Shown here piece by piece: positions 1 to 8,359 of a stretch of 64,000 nucleotides of DNA. This DNA is from Bacteroidaceae bacterium. Its GTDB lineage: Bacteria > Bacteroidota > Bacteroidia > Bacteroidales > Bacteroidaceae. Numbering within the stretch: position 1 is the first letter of the stretch; every line of letters begins with the position of its first letter. The stretch lies in NCBI GenBank assembly GCA_017617315.1, contig JAFZWM010000034.1, positions 1 to 64,000 of the forward strand. The letters run 5' to 3'. The notes under the pieces are model-generated. The model saw only the letters and a list, made by a program, of their open reading frames with translations, searched no databases and was not told the DNA's origin. The translations under genes were made by a program, and so were the position numbers.

Positions 1-187
1 CCTTGCATATAGCTTACATATACCCTACATATACCTTCCTTCGATATTTCCACGACATTCCCACGACGTTCCTACGACGTTCCTACGACGTTCCTACGAC
101 GTTCCTACGACGTTCCTACGACGTTCCTACGACGTTCCTACGACGTTCCTACGACGTTCCTACGACGTTCCTTGCCACTAACACATA
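1..187. repeat. 11-bp-period tandem array
   Basis: The sequence divides into consecutive 11-mers from base 1 to about 187 with no phase slip. Positions 67-165 hold nine identical copies of CGTTCCTACGA; on both sides the units drift (for example CCTTGCATATA, GCTTACATATA, CCCTACATATA at 1-33). The array probably continues left of the window. Because 3 x 11 = 33, it gives an 11-residue repeated peptide in an open frame (3-191), but that frame has no other support and I do not treat it as a gene. The array lies beyond the 3' end of the leftward gene at 359-1816. Confidence 0.9.
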
Positions 188-190
188 CTA

Positions 191-220
191 AACGGACAAT
201 TTCTGGCGAAATTGTCCGTT
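191..220. terminator. 12-bp perfect hairpin after the 11-bp array
   Basis: AACGGACAATTT (191-202) pairs perfectly with AAATTGTCCGTT (209-220) around a 6-nt loop. No long T tract follows on either strand. It could be a bidirectional terminator or a structural element separating the 11-bp array from the 7-bp array. Confidence 0.5.
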
Positions 221-252
221 ATAAATCCTCGGCAATTTTGAAAACAATTTTG

Positions 253-351
253 AATTATGAATTCTGAATTGTCAATTGTCAACTGTTAATTGTTAATTCT
301 GCATTTTTCAATTTTCAACTTTCAAATTTCAAGTTCTCATTGTCAACTGTC
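253..351. repeat. 7-bp-period degenerate array
   Basis: Seven consecutive 7-mers of the form AATTNTN run from 253 to 301 (AATTATG, AATTCTG, AATTGTC twice, AACTGTT, AATTGTT, AATTCTG). After one inserted base more follow (ATTTTTC, AATTTTC, AACTTTC, AAATTTC at 303-330), ending with AACTGTC at 345-351, directly before the stop codon of the leftward gene. The same 7-mers recur at 54787-54821 and 55040-55089. Confidence 0.8.
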
Positions 352-358
352 TGAATCC

Positions 359-1816
359 TCATCTTATCTCAACCTGCTTTCTATTGCCGCCAAGACATTC
401 GCTTCCGGCTTGTCGGGCATCGAAGCAGACCTTTGTCTTTGTAAACTCGGGACAGTTGTACGAGTCGAGCGACTCGCGATAATGCTTCTTAGGGTTGCGT
501 TGCGGCAGCAGGAACGGCTTTGTGGCCTTTCCGTCGTCGCCGATGCAAGCGAAATAAGCGTTGGTGTACATTCCGTCTATCCTACGGCTCGAGAACACGA
601 ACCAATGGCTCTGGCTGCTCCAGTTATGAAAACTCTCGGAGTCATCGCTATTAACCTCTTTCAAGGCGCGAGTGCTGCCGTTGCGCAAGTCCATTATCCA
701 CAAATCGGCCTCCTTGTGGTTTACCGGGAAGTTTCCGCAGTCCGTTACGTTGTACATCAGCCACTTGCCGTCGAACGACGGACGGGCGAAGGTGAAACTC
801 TTGTCGAGAGCCTCGGCGTTGAGGAGCGTGTCTACCCTCTCGCCAAACGTTCCGTTGGCAGGGTCGAAGCCGATTTTGCAGAGGCTGTATTTCATCTTCT
901 CGTATTCAACAGGCACGTTGCATAGCTTGGATGTGCTGAAAAATATGGCGGTTCCATCGGAAGAGAATGCCGGATATGTCTCAAAATCGGGCGTTTGCAG
1001 ACGGTTGTCGAGCAAGAGCTGGTTCTTCTTTACATCGTAGACCAGAACATCGCTTATAAGGTCGTAGACCTCTATTCGGCGTTTGTTGCCGACGAAGAAT
1101 GCCTGAAATATGGTGTTTACCGACGAAACGATGTAGTTGCCCGACGGATGCCAATAGCTGTAGCTCATGTTTGCCTTTGTGCTGTCGGTCTTGGTGTTGA
1201 GCCATGTCTGCCTGCCGTTCTGCTGAAGCATCGTACCGCTCTTCTCGCCGCGGACGTGCATCAGGAACTCGTCGGCACTTGCGCGGTTGGCCGTGTGGCA
1301 GTTCATACATTGTCCCGGAACGGCATCGACGGTAAACATAGCCTCCTCGTCGAATGTGTGGATGTCGCGCTGGTAGATGCCTATATCGCCGCCGCACTCG
1401 TAGCCCGGAGCAATACGGCGGTATGTTATTCCGTAGTCGTCGAGGCGATGGCGGCTTACGTTCATCACGAAGCTCTTGTAGCGCGTCCATCTGCCATCCT
1501 TCATAGCCGACACCACGAACGTAATCTGTCCGCCAATGTTGCGCTCGGTAAGGTCGTGCCACTCATCCACGTCAAAATCGGCATATTCGCCCTGAACGTG
1601 CAGTTCTCCGCCTTTGCTTCCGGTGGCAACCACATCGACGAGCGTAAAGGCGTCGTCCTTCATACCAAAGTCCATAGGCGCGATGCCTGCCGGAATGGTT
1701 ACGCCCACATAATCGGGGAAAATATCAGGCTGACTGCCGCTTTCAGTCGGGTTCTCGACCTGTCTGACACACGATGAAAGCAGGGCTACAATGACGAGTA
1801 GATATATCTTCTTCAT
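359..1816 (-). CDS. lipoprotein with CxxCH motif and WD40-like (PD40/TolB-type) propeller
   Basis: The 485-residue protein starts with a lipoprotein signal ending in LLSSC (Cys16), so it should be membrane-anchored outside the cytoplasm. An N-terminal beta-rich part is followed by a CMNCH motif at 170-174, which matches the CxxCH haem-attachment signature. After it come repeats of the SxDGxxxxF type typical of TolB/PD40 propeller blades (about 215-460). One CxxCH suggests either a mono-haem protein or a metal site; only one copy is visible. The gene lies 4 bp after the membrane protein at 1821-3425 in the same direction, so the two are almost certainly co-transcribed and may work together in the envelope. 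Substrate and partner are unknown. Confidence 0.75.
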   Translation of the reverse strand: MKKIYLLVIVALLSSCVRQVENPTESGSQPDIFPDYVGVTIPAGIAPMDFGMKDDAFTLVDVVATGSKGGELHVQGEYADFDVDEWHDLTERNIGGQITFVVSAMKDGRWTRYKSFVMNVSRHRLDDYGITYRRIAPGYECGGDIGIYQRDIHTFDEEAMFTVDAVPGQCMNCHTANRASADEFLMHVRGEKSGTMLQQNGRQTWLNTKTDSTKANMSYSYWHPSGNYIVSSVNTIFQAFFVGNKRRIEVYDLISDVLVYDVKKNQLLLDNRLQTPDFETYPAFSSDGTAIFFSTSKLCNVPVEYEKMKYSLCKIGFDPANGTFGERVDTLLNAEALDKSFTFARPSFDGKWLMYNVTDCGNFPVNHKEADLWIMDLRNGSTRALKEVNSDDSESFHNWSSQSHWFVFSSRRIDGMYTNAYFACIGDDGKATKPFLLPQRNPKKHYRESLDSYNCPEFTKTKVCFDARQAGSECLGGNRKQVEIR

Positions 1817-1820
1817 TTTC

Positions 1821-3425
1821 TTAGTGTACTGAATTGTTTTCGTTAAGGTTTACGCCCATCTCCTGAGCCCTCTGCATAAACGAGTGCAGATAGTCGGCAT
1901 AGTTGGAGTATCTTACGTTTCCTCTCTGCTGAATGCAACGCACGGCATCGGCATAGCCTTCGGGAATGTCGCCGTAGCCGCCGTACTGACCGGCCCAGCC
2001 CAGATATTGCATGAATCCTTGGGCGTCGCAGTTAAGGAGCGTCTGCCCCAAAAAGTATTCGAGCGCCATCTTGTTCTTCGGATTGCATTGGAACAACATT
2101 CCGAACATCTTGTCAATCTCGTTGTAGTTATACAGAAAATCTTCCTTGTATCTGAACTCTTTAAGATGAGGGCTCACGGCAGCCTTCTCTGCCCATGAGC
2201 GATAGAAGAGCGAATGTCGGAGCATGCCGAGATGCTTTTGCGCCACATCGTTCCATCCGTTGGCGAGGCAACATTCGGCAATACGCTTTGTCATTCGTCC
2301 GCTGCTCTTGCCCGTAAGTATGCTTTCCTGAATGTCGAAGGCATATCGCATGCACTCGTTTACCATTCCAAGATGATAGAACACCTCCATTGTAGGGATG
2401 CACGTCAGATTATCGCGCACAAAGCCCATAGCCAAGGCATCAGGTCCGCTCTGATAGAACGAGAACATGCGGTAAGGCAGCTGACCAGTCTTTGCAAGTG
2501 CCAGATTTACGCATACCGAGCCGTAGTTGTTCTGCATCTGATGGTTCTCCGAACGCGAGATTATGTCGTTCCATCGCTCGTTCCTTACCAGATAGTCGAG
2601 TTTCAGAACCTCGTATTTCTCTTTGTCGAAGCCGAACTTATCGGCACAGAATGAAAGGACGACGGCCAAGACAAGCACCGCGTAATCTGAATATCTTACA
2701 TTCTGTAACTTTTCTGATGCAAGGGAAAGCAGAACGACCGCCAGAGGAATTACAAACTGTAACGTTGGATATGTCATCGGTACGGCATAATAGCCTATTC
2801 CGAAGAAAGCCGACTGAACGGGATATTGCACCAGAACAACGAAGGCAAGCACCGCCGCCACGATTGCCGAATATGCCACAAGGGCAAGTCCGAAATATAT
2901 TTTTTGGCGAATTGACCGAAGCACGACGTAGAGCCAAGCCATAGGCCCGGCAAGCCAAAACAAAGCCGGAACAACGGCCACATCCGAATAAACCGGTACT
3001 TTTTGCATGGCGAGATATGCCACAAGCACAAGAACAGCAGCCATCATGTAGGCAAGAAGAACGTTCTCATCGCCATAATGCCAGAGCATCAGTACACATG
3101 GAACGAGAGCGAGCGTCGGTTTCATCGTGCGCGAAAGCAAGGCGTAAAGCAGTACATAGACGAGTGCCAGCATAGCCGCCCCGAGCCACTCAACATAATA
3201 AAACTGCACGATGAATTCGCCAAGATAGCTTGCCAGTCCGCCCATCTTGCTCACATCCGACACGAAATAATCGGCGGTAAACAAAAAAAGCTGGTTCTGC
3301 TCCTGATACGACATAGCATGAGGATAGCGCACAAACCAGAACAAGAACACGCCGACAAACATGGCAACGGCAAGAATAATTCTGCTGTTGCAACCAAGAT
3401 AATTGCCAAAATTCTTAATATTCAT
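1821..3425 (-). CDS. polytopic membrane protein, DUF6057-like
   Basis: The protein has 534 residues. The first ~265 are strongly hydrophobic, with roughly ten membrane segments, and include the stretch QLFLFTADYF...GGLASYLGEFIVQFYY, which resembles the Bacteroidetes family DUF6057 as I remember it. The remaining ~270 residues are soluble and helical (LAKTGQLPYRMF, HLGMLRHSLFYR), perhaps TPR-like. It is the first gene of a two-gene unit with the CxxCH lipoprotein downstream. A well-formed promoter lies upstream (3446-3476). The function is unknown; no catalytic motif is visible. Confidence 0.6.
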   Translation of the reverse strand: MNIKNFGNYLGCNSRIILAVAMFVGVFLFWFVRYPHAMSYQEQNQLFLFTADYFVSDVSKMGGLASYLGEFIVQFYYVEWLGAAMLALVYVLLYALLSRTMKPTLALVPCVLMLWHYGDENVLLAYMMAAVLVLVAYLAMQKVPVYSDVAVVPALFWLAGPMAWLYVVLRSIRQKIYFGLALVAYSAIVAAVLAFVVLVQYPVQSAFFGIGYYAVPMTYPTLQFVIPLAVVLLSLASEKLQNVRYSDYAVLVLAVVLSFCADKFGFDKEKYEVLKLDYLVRNERWNDIISRSENHQMQNNYGSVCVNLALAKTGQLPYRMFSFYQSGPDALAMGFVRDNLTCIPTMEVFYHLGMVNECMRYAFDIQESILTGKSSGRMTKRIAECCLANGWNDVAQKHLGMLRHSLFYRSWAEKAAVSPHLKEFRYKEDFLYNYNEIDKMFGMLFQCNPKNKMALEYFLGQTLLNCDAQGFMQYLGWAGQYGGYGDIPEGYADAVRCIQQRGNVRYSNYADYLHSFMQRAQEMGVNLNENNSVH

Positions 3426-3445
3426 CAGAGATTTTCAAATATGCG

Positions 3446-3476
3446 CAAATTTATTCATTTCGTTCCGATGCACAAA
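3446..3476 (-). promoter_or_regulatory. Bacteroidetes-type promoter for the 3425-359 unit
   Basis: On the minus strand a TTTG (-33 element, plus-strand 3473-3476) is followed after exactly 19 bases by TAAATTTG (-7 element, 3446-3453). This is the canonical Bacteroides spacing and places the transcript start shortly before the ATG at 3425. Confidence 0.75.
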
Positions 3477-3541
3477 CTTGCGGTGTTACAAAAAAGTGCC
3501 AAGAATGTTCTAAAGATGAATATTTAACAGAAAAAGGCTTT

Positions 3542-3646
3542 TTACAATACCAACAAACTAAATAACGTATACCCCGTTTCATCTGACTCGATGAGCCACC
3601 TGCCGCCTTTGTAAATCGGCTTTATCGGGTCTACATATTTGTCGAG
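3542..3646 (-). pseudogene. possible orphan coding fragment
   Basis: On the minus strand this 34-codon frame has no start codon and sits directly after an in-frame stop. It reads LDKYVDPIKPIYKGG followed by RWLIESDETGYTLF and a stop, which looks protein-like and uses codons similar to the neighbouring genes. It may be the remnant of a decayed gene. The 309-bp gap (3426-3734) otherwise holds only the two promoters. Support is weak. Confidence 0.25.
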
Positions 3647-3676
3647 TCAACTGCAAACAAATTAAAAACAAGCAGA

Positions 3677-3709
3677 TTGCAACAAAATGCACATAAATGC
3701 TTATTTTTG
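3677..3709 (+). promoter_or_regulatory. promoter for the flavoprotein gene at 3735
   Basis: TTG (3677-3679) and TATTTTTG (3702-3709) match the -33 and -7 elements with a 22-base spacer. Transcription would begin near 3716, downstream of the in-frame ATG at 3687, so translation must begin at 3735. Confidence 0.65.
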
Positions 3710-3734
3710 CAGAAAACAAAGCATAATCGCACAC

Positions 3735-4949
3735 ATGAACATCGTAATAATCGGAGCTGGAGCAGCAGGTTGCTTCGCCTCAATCGAAATAAAAAGACTG
3801 AATCCATCGGCACAAGTAACCGTTATCGAGAAGCATGGCAAGCCCCTCGCCAAGGTTGCTATAACCGGCGGAGGCCGATGCAACCTCACAAACTCGTTTG
3901 CTAACGTAAAGAGTCTTGAGCAAGTATATCCGCGAGGCTTCAGACTGATGAAAAGGCTGTTTCACACGTTTTCGTACGCCGATACATACGCGTGGTTCGA
4001 GAACGAAGGCGTGCAACTGGTTACGCAAGACGATGAGTGCGTTTTTCCGCAGTCGCAGAACGCCATGGAGATTGTAGACACTCTGCTCAGACTGATGGAA
4101 CGGCACAAAATAAGGCTTTTCACCAATACGGAGGCGAAAACCATCCGTTTCAACGAAGGCCGATACGAGGTTGAGACGAACGGCGGAACGCTCTCGGCCG
4201 ACAAAGTTCTCGTAACCACCGGAGGACATCCAACAGACAAAGGCTTCGAGATGCTTAGCGGATTCGACTTAGACATCGTTCAGCCCGTTCCAAGCCTTTT
4301 CACGCTAAACATAAACGACGAAAGTCTGAAATCGCTCATGGGAACCGTGGTTGAGAACGCGCAGATTGCGCTCGTAGGCACAAAGATAAAGTCGCAAGGC
4401 GCGTTGCTGATAACGCATTGGGGAATAAGCGGTCCGGCAACGCTTAAACTGTCGGCTGCCGCCGCGCGCATTCTGGCAGAATCGGGCTACAAGGCTTCGG
4501 TAAGCATTAACTGGCTTAACGGCCAGAACGATGAAACCGCAGCAAATATGCTCCGCAACATGGCGGCAAAGAACGAGAAAAAGCAGATTTCATCAGCATA
4601 TCCAACCGAACTGAATGCCCGTCTTTGGAAGCATCTGCTCGACAGGGCACACATATCGCCCGAGATGCGATGGAAGGAGCTTCAGGGCAAATGGCTCAAC
4701 ATGCTCGTGCACCATCTTACCAACGATGAGTATCAGGTTACGGGAAAAAGCAAGTTCAAGGAAGAATTTGTAACGTGCGGAGGCGTTGCTCTGGGCAACC
4801 TTAACCAAGAAACGCTCGAAGCAAAGAACTACAAGGGTCTGTTCTTTGCTGGCGAGGTAACTGACGTTGATGCCATTACAGGCGGCTTCAACCTTCAGGC
4901 TGCATGGACTATGGGATATGCCGCGGCACACGGCATCTGCAAGGAATAA
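3735..4949 (+). CDS. BaiN/HI0933-family FAD-dependent oxidoreductase
   Basis: The 404-residue flavoprotein opens with the dinucleotide-binding loop IGAGAAGCFA and the family motif GGGRCNLTN. It ends with GGVALGNL and LFFAGEVTDVDAITGGFNLQ, the C-terminal FAD-contacting signature of the HI0933/YhiN group. Start 3735 is preferred over the in-frame ATG at 3687 because the Rossmann strand begins immediately and the promoter -7 box lies between the two. Members are cytoplasmic NAD(P)/FAD reductases of mostly unknown substrate; gut relatives (BaiN) act on bile-acid intermediates, but that cannot be inferred here. It is a single-gene unit closed by a hairpin at 4955-5009. Confidence 0.85.
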   Translation: MNIVIIGAGAAGCFASIEIKRLNPSAQVTVIEKHGKPLAKVAITGGGRCNLTNSFANVKSLEQVYPRGFRLMKRLFHTFSYADTYAWFENEGVQLVTQDDECVFPQSQNAMEIVDTLLRLMERHKIRLFTNTEAKTIRFNEGRYEVETNGGTLSADKVLVTTGGHPTDKGFEMLSGFDLDIVQPVPSLFTLNINDESLKSLMGTVVENAQIALVGTKIKSQGALLITHWGISGPATLKLSAAAARILAESGYKASVSINWLNGQNDETAANMLRNMAAKNEKKQISSAYPTELNARLWKHLLDRAHISPEMRWKELQGKWLNMLVHHLTNDEYQVTGKSKFKEEFVTCGGVALGNLNQETLEAKNYKGLFFAGEVTDVDAITGGFNLQAAWTMGYAAAHGICKE

Positions 4950-4954
4950 AAAGC

Positions 4955-5009
4955 GAAAAGCTTCACAATGTTGCTAGTCTCACGACCGGCATACATGTGA
5001 AGCTTTTTC
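4955..5009 (+). terminator. hairpin terminator after the flavoprotein gene
   Basis: AAAAGCTTCACA (about 4956-4967) pairs with TGTGAAGCTTTT (4996-5007), followed by TTC. The loop of about 28 nt is long. The gene-free stretch to 5240 is otherwise AT-rich and holds only the promoter at 5184-5215. Confidence 0.6.
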
Positions 5010-5183
5010 TAATCATTCAATCTTACAAATCTTGTAAATCACTAATCAATCCAATAATACCATAATAATACCTATATTTTCAGAATTCTATAGAAACCAC
5101 AATCATAAAAACTGTTTTATCTTTATTCTGCGTGCAAAAATACAATATGATTTTTCAAGGCAAAGAAGAAAATCCCTATTTGC

Positions 5184-5215
5184 TTGGGGCATTTCCCTAA
5201 AAGTTGCTAATTTTG
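5184..5215 (+). promoter_or_regulatory. promoter for the VanX-like gene
   Basis: TAATTTTG (5208-5215) is a perfect TAnnTTTG box, with TTG at 5184-5186 after a 21-base spacer, 26 bases before the ATG at 5241. Confidence 0.6.
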
Positions 5216-5240
5216 CAAGAAAATAAGAATCATATTCAAA

Positions 5241-5918
5241 ATGTTAAAAGAATTACTGATTTTTGCCGCAATCTCATCATCTGTTCTGCATTGTAACGCG
5301 CAGAAACTGAGCAAGACCGCACAGGAACTCGAGAAGCAAGGATATGTTAATATTCACACTTTGGACAAGACAATAGTGGTAGATTTGATGTACTCGCGCG
5401 CCGACAACTTTACGGGAAAAGTACTCTATACCGACCTGAAAGAGGCTTATCTCGAGAAAGAAGCGGCAAAGGCTCTGATGAAAGCGCAGAAAATACTTCA
5501 TCAGAAACATCCCGACTACAATCTGAAGGTGTGCGACGCGGCTCGCCCTATGCACATTCAGGCGCAGATGTGGAAGGTGGTTGAAAATACCAACAAGCAA
5601 CGATACGTCAGCAATCCGGCACACGGAGGCGGTCTGCACAACTTCGGTCTGGCGGTAGACATTACCGTGGTTGACAAGAACGGAAAGGAGCTAGACATGG
5701 GAACGTGCGTAGACCATCTTGGCAAGGAAGCCCACGTAAGCACCGAGCAGCAGATGATTGAGCAGAAGATTCTTACCCGACAGCAGGTTGCCAACCGCCG
5801 TATTCTGCGCAACGCCATGACGGCCGCAGGCTTCCACGTTCTGAACTCGGAATGGTGGCACTTCAACTTCAAGACAAGGGCACAATGCAAGGCTCTGAAA
5901 TACAAGGTTATTCCGTAA
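5241..5918 (+). CDS. D-Ala-D-Ala dipeptidase, M15 family (VanX/DdpX-like)
   Basis: The 225-residue protein has a hydrophobic N-terminus that could be a signal peptide (residues 1-20, ending HCNA-Q), so it is probably periplasmic. The M15D zinc site is visible: LHNFGLAVD gives His133 and Asp140, and EWWHF gives Glu204 and His207. Arg102 in AARPMH matches the conserved substrate-binding arginine. The first position of the usual SxHxxGxAxD motif is Gly rather than Ser. Family members hydrolyse D-Ala-D-Ala. No vanH/vanA ligase genes or two-component system are nearby, so a role in peptidoglycan dipeptide recycling is more likely than glycopeptide resistance. The methyltransferase gene follows 10 bp downstream. 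Confidence 0.88.
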   Translation: MLKELLIFAAISSSVLHCNAQKLSKTAQELEKQGYVNIHTLDKTIVVDLMYSRADNFTGKVLYTDLKEAYLEKEAAKALMKAQKILHQKHPDYNLKVCDAARPMHIQAQMWKVVENTNKQRYVSNPAHGGGLHNFGLAVDITVVDKNGKELDMGTCVDHLGKEAHVSTEQQMIEQKILTRQQVANRRILRNAMTAAGFHVLNSEWWHFNFKTRAQCKALKYKVIP

Positions 5919-5928
5919 ATCCTAAGAA

Positions 5929-7140
5929 ATGCAAGAAACATTAGAATTCATCGAGCAGCATAAGCACGACAATGTGCGCGAACTTGCGTTGAAATCGGCA
6001 AAAAACAAGGGCATCAACCTTCAATATGCCTTGGAACAGATTGAGGGCTGGCAGATTGCCGAGCACAAGATTCCCACATGGGCGGCTACAAGGGGCATTG
6101 TCTATCCGCCGCACCTGTCTATGGAGCAATGTTCGAGCGAGGAAACGGCACGATACAAGCAGAGAGTAATTGCCGAAATAAACGCGACAGACGACAGCCT
6201 CAACAACTCGATGGCCGATTTGACTGGTGGATTCGGCATAGATTGCAGTTTTATCGGTTCGATGTTCAAGAAGGGAACTTACGTCGAGCGGCAAGAGCAT
6301 CTGTGCAAAACGGCAGAATCGAACTACAATCTGCTGAACCTCAAGCATATCGAAATAATCAATGCCGACGGATGCCAGCATCTCGAATCGATGAAACCTG
6401 TAAACTGGCTATATCTCGACCCGGCAAGACGAAGTGCATCGGGCAAGAAGACGGTTCTGATTGAGGAGTGTGAGCCTAACATCATTGCGTTGGAACCGCT
6501 CATTCTCGAAAAATCGGACTATGCCATGATTAAGCTTTCGCCGATGCTCGATCTATTTCAGGCGGTTCAGAAACTAAAGAGCGTATGCCAGATTCATGTT
6601 GTTGCCGTGCGCAACGAATGTAAGGAGCTTCTGCTGATTCTGAGCAAAGACGGACGCGACATCGCCGCAGACGGCATCCCAATCCACACATTCAACATCA
6701 CGGCCGATGGAAACGTACAGAATTACGTTTCTGCCATCAGCCAAGAGCAGGAAAGCGTCTGTCCTGTAACCGATGAAATCGGCGCATTTCTGTACGAGCC
6801 TAATTCTGCAATTCTGAAAGCCGGACTAAACCGTTCGCTCGCCAAGGAATTCGGCGTGGCAAAACTGCATCATAACAGTCAGCTTTACACAAGCAACATG
6901 CCCGCCGACGACTTTCCGGGACGCGTATTCAAGGTAGACGGCTTCTGCTCGTTCGGCAAAAAGGAACTGAAGGAGCTGACATCAGACATAACACAAGCCA
7001 ACATAACGGTAAGAAACTTCCCGAGCACAGCCGAGGAACTTAAAAAAAGGCTTAAGCTGAAAGACGGTGGAAGCGTGTATTTGTTCGCCACCACCACGGC
7101 AAGCAACAAAAAAACAATTATAAGGTGCAGTAAGAAATAA
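5929..7140 (+). CDS. class I SAM-dependent methyltransferase with THUMP-like domain
   Basis: The 403-residue protein carries the SAM-binding motif DLTGGFGIDC (about residues 98-107). A DPARR motif (about 165-169) lies where the catalytic DPPY-like motif of RNA and DNA methyltransferases occurs. The C-terminal ~80 residues (GRVFKVDGF...LKLKDGGSVYLF) fit the Bacteroidetes THUMP-like domain. The helical N-terminus (FIEQHKHDNVRELALK) is typical of this conserved family. The likely substrate is a structural RNA, but the site is unknown. It is probably co-transcribed with the upstream dipeptidase. Confidence 0.75.
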   Translation: MQETLEFIEQHKHDNVRELALKSAKNKGINLQYALEQIEGWQIAEHKIPTWAATRGIVYPPHLSMEQCSSEETARYKQRVIAEINATDDSLNNSMADLTGGFGIDCSFIGSMFKKGTYVERQEHLCKTAESNYNLLNLKHIEIINADGCQHLESMKPVNWLYLDPARRSASGKKTVLIEECEPNIIALEPLILEKSDYAMIKLSPMLDLFQAVQKLKSVCQIHVVAVRNECKELLLILSKDGRDIAADGIPIHTFNITADGNVQNYVSAISQEQESVCPVTDEIGAFLYEPNSAILKAGLNRSLAKEFGVAKLHHNSQLYTSNMPADDFPGRVFKVDGFCSFGKKELKELTSDITQANITVRNFPSTAEELKKRLKLKDGGSVYLFATTTASNKKTIIRCSKK

Positions 7141-7150
7141 AAAAATTAAG

Positions 7151-7158
7151 TATATTTG
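7151..7158 (+). promoter_or_regulatory. -7 element for the GNAT gene
   Basis: TATATTTG matches TAnnTTTG, 32 bases before the ATG at 7190. No clear -33 TTG is visible at the usual distance. Confidence 0.5.
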
Positions 7159-7189
7159 CCCCCTAACAAAAAAATAATACAAAAATATA

Positions 7190-8329
7190 ATGTCATCGAT
7201 AACTGTTAGAGAGGTATCTTCGAAGAAAGATCTCGATACCTTCATCTGCTTTAATTATGACCTGTACAAGGATAATCCTTACGCAGTTCCGGAATTGCAT
7301 TCGGACTTATTGAAAACATTCTCTCCTGAAGGAAACGCCGCATACGAATTCTGCGATGCCAAGCTGTTTCTGGCTTACAAGGACGGAAAAGTTGCAGGTC
7401 GCGTTGCTGCGATAGTAAACAAAAAAGCCAATGAAACATGGAACCTGAAGAAAGTAAGATTTGGATGGATTGATTTCATTGAAGACATTGAGGTTTGCAA
7501 AGCCCTTCTCGACAAGGTCGAAGAGTTCGGCCGCGAGCACGGCATGACCGAAATCCAAGGTCCTATGGGATTCACGGATTTCGACCGCGAAGGCATGCTC
7601 ATCGACGGATTCGACAAACTCAGCACCATGTCTACCATCTACAACTATCCTTACTACCCTAAGTTCCTCGAAGAACTGGGCTACAACAAGGATGCCGACT
7701 GGATGGAGATGAAGATGCAGGTTCCCGACCATATTCCCGAGAAATATGCACGCGTGAGCGAACTCACCCTGAAGCGCTACAAGCTGCACATCAAGAAGCT
7801 GAACGGCAACGACGACATCTTCAAGAAGGGATACGGACAGAAGATTTTCGAGGTGCTGAATGCGGCATACGCTCCTTTGTTCGGCTTCTCCAAGCTTACT
7901 CAGAAGCAGATAGACCAGTATGTAAAAGAATATCTGCCGATGGCCGACATGCGCATGATTACGCTTGTCGAGACCGACGAGACAAACGAGCTTATCGCCG
8001 TTGGAATCTCAATCCCGTCAATCGTAAGAGCACTTCAGAAGTCAAGAGGAAAGCTGTTCCCGTTCGGCTGGTTCCACATCCTGAAATCACTCAAATGGAA
8101 GCACGAGGACGGCGTTGAGCTGCTTCTGATTGCCGTTCTGCCTGAATATCAGGGCAAGGGCATCAACTCTTTGCTGTTCAACGATTTGATTCCTGTCTAC
8201 CAAAAGATGGGATTCAAGTGGGCAGAGACAAACCCTCAGCTCGAAGAAAACACAAAGGGACTGGCACAATGGACATATCTCAACCCAGAGATTCCGAAGC
8301 GCCGCCGCTGCTACACCAAGCCACTATAA
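7190..8329 (+). CDS. GNAT-family N-acetyltransferase-like protein (YghO-like)
   Basis: The protein has 379 residues. The C-terminal GNAT core contains LLLIAVLPEYQGKGINSLLF, in which QGKGI matches the Q/RxxGxG/A acetyl-CoA loop, followed by a MGFKWAETN strand. The N-terminal half (KDLDTFICFNYDLYKDNPYAVPEL, GPMGFTDFDREGML) is characteristic of the long conserved YghO-like family in Bacteroidetes. The substrate is unknown. The parE gene follows after 30 bp with no obvious promoter between, so the transcript may continue into parE-coaD-protease. Confidence 0.75.
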   Translation: MSSITVREVSSKKDLDTFICFNYDLYKDNPYAVPELHSDLLKTFSPEGNAAYEFCDAKLFLAYKDGKVAGRVAAIVNKKANETWNLKKVRFGWIDFIEDIEVCKALLDKVEEFGREHGMTEIQGPMGFTDFDREGMLIDGFDKLSTMSTIYNYPYYPKFLEELGYNKDADWMEMKMQVPDHIPEKYARVSELTLKRYKLHIKKLNGNDDIFKKGYGQKIFEVLNAAYAPLFGFSKLTQKQIDQYVKEYLPMADMRMITLVETDETNELIAVGISIPSIVRALQKSRGKLFPFGWFHILKSLKWKHEDGVELLLIAVLPEYQGKGINSLLFNDLIPVYQKMGFKWAETNPQLEENTKGLAQWTYLNPEIPKRRRCYTKPL

Positions 8330-8359
8330 GATTACAAACCCAAAAGATTTATTAAGTAA

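Noticed and set aside
67..165. CRISPR array
   Set aside because: Units are 11 bp, contiguous and without spacers, and there are no cas genes.
3..191. 62-residue open frame made of an 11-residue repeat
   Set aside because: It follows automatically from an 11-bp DNA repeat read in three frames, and the unit drifts in DNA phase, not in protein sense. No promoter or family support.
290..925. 211-residue plus-strand frame opposite the lipoprotein gene
   Set aside because: It is antisense to a well-supported gene with signal peptide and domains; long antisense frames are common here because of codon bias.
5241..5918. Vancomycin-resistance cluster suggested by the VanX-like gene
   Set aside because: No vanH, vanA-type ligase or VanRS pair is nearby; single VanX/DdpX-like dipeptidases are common.
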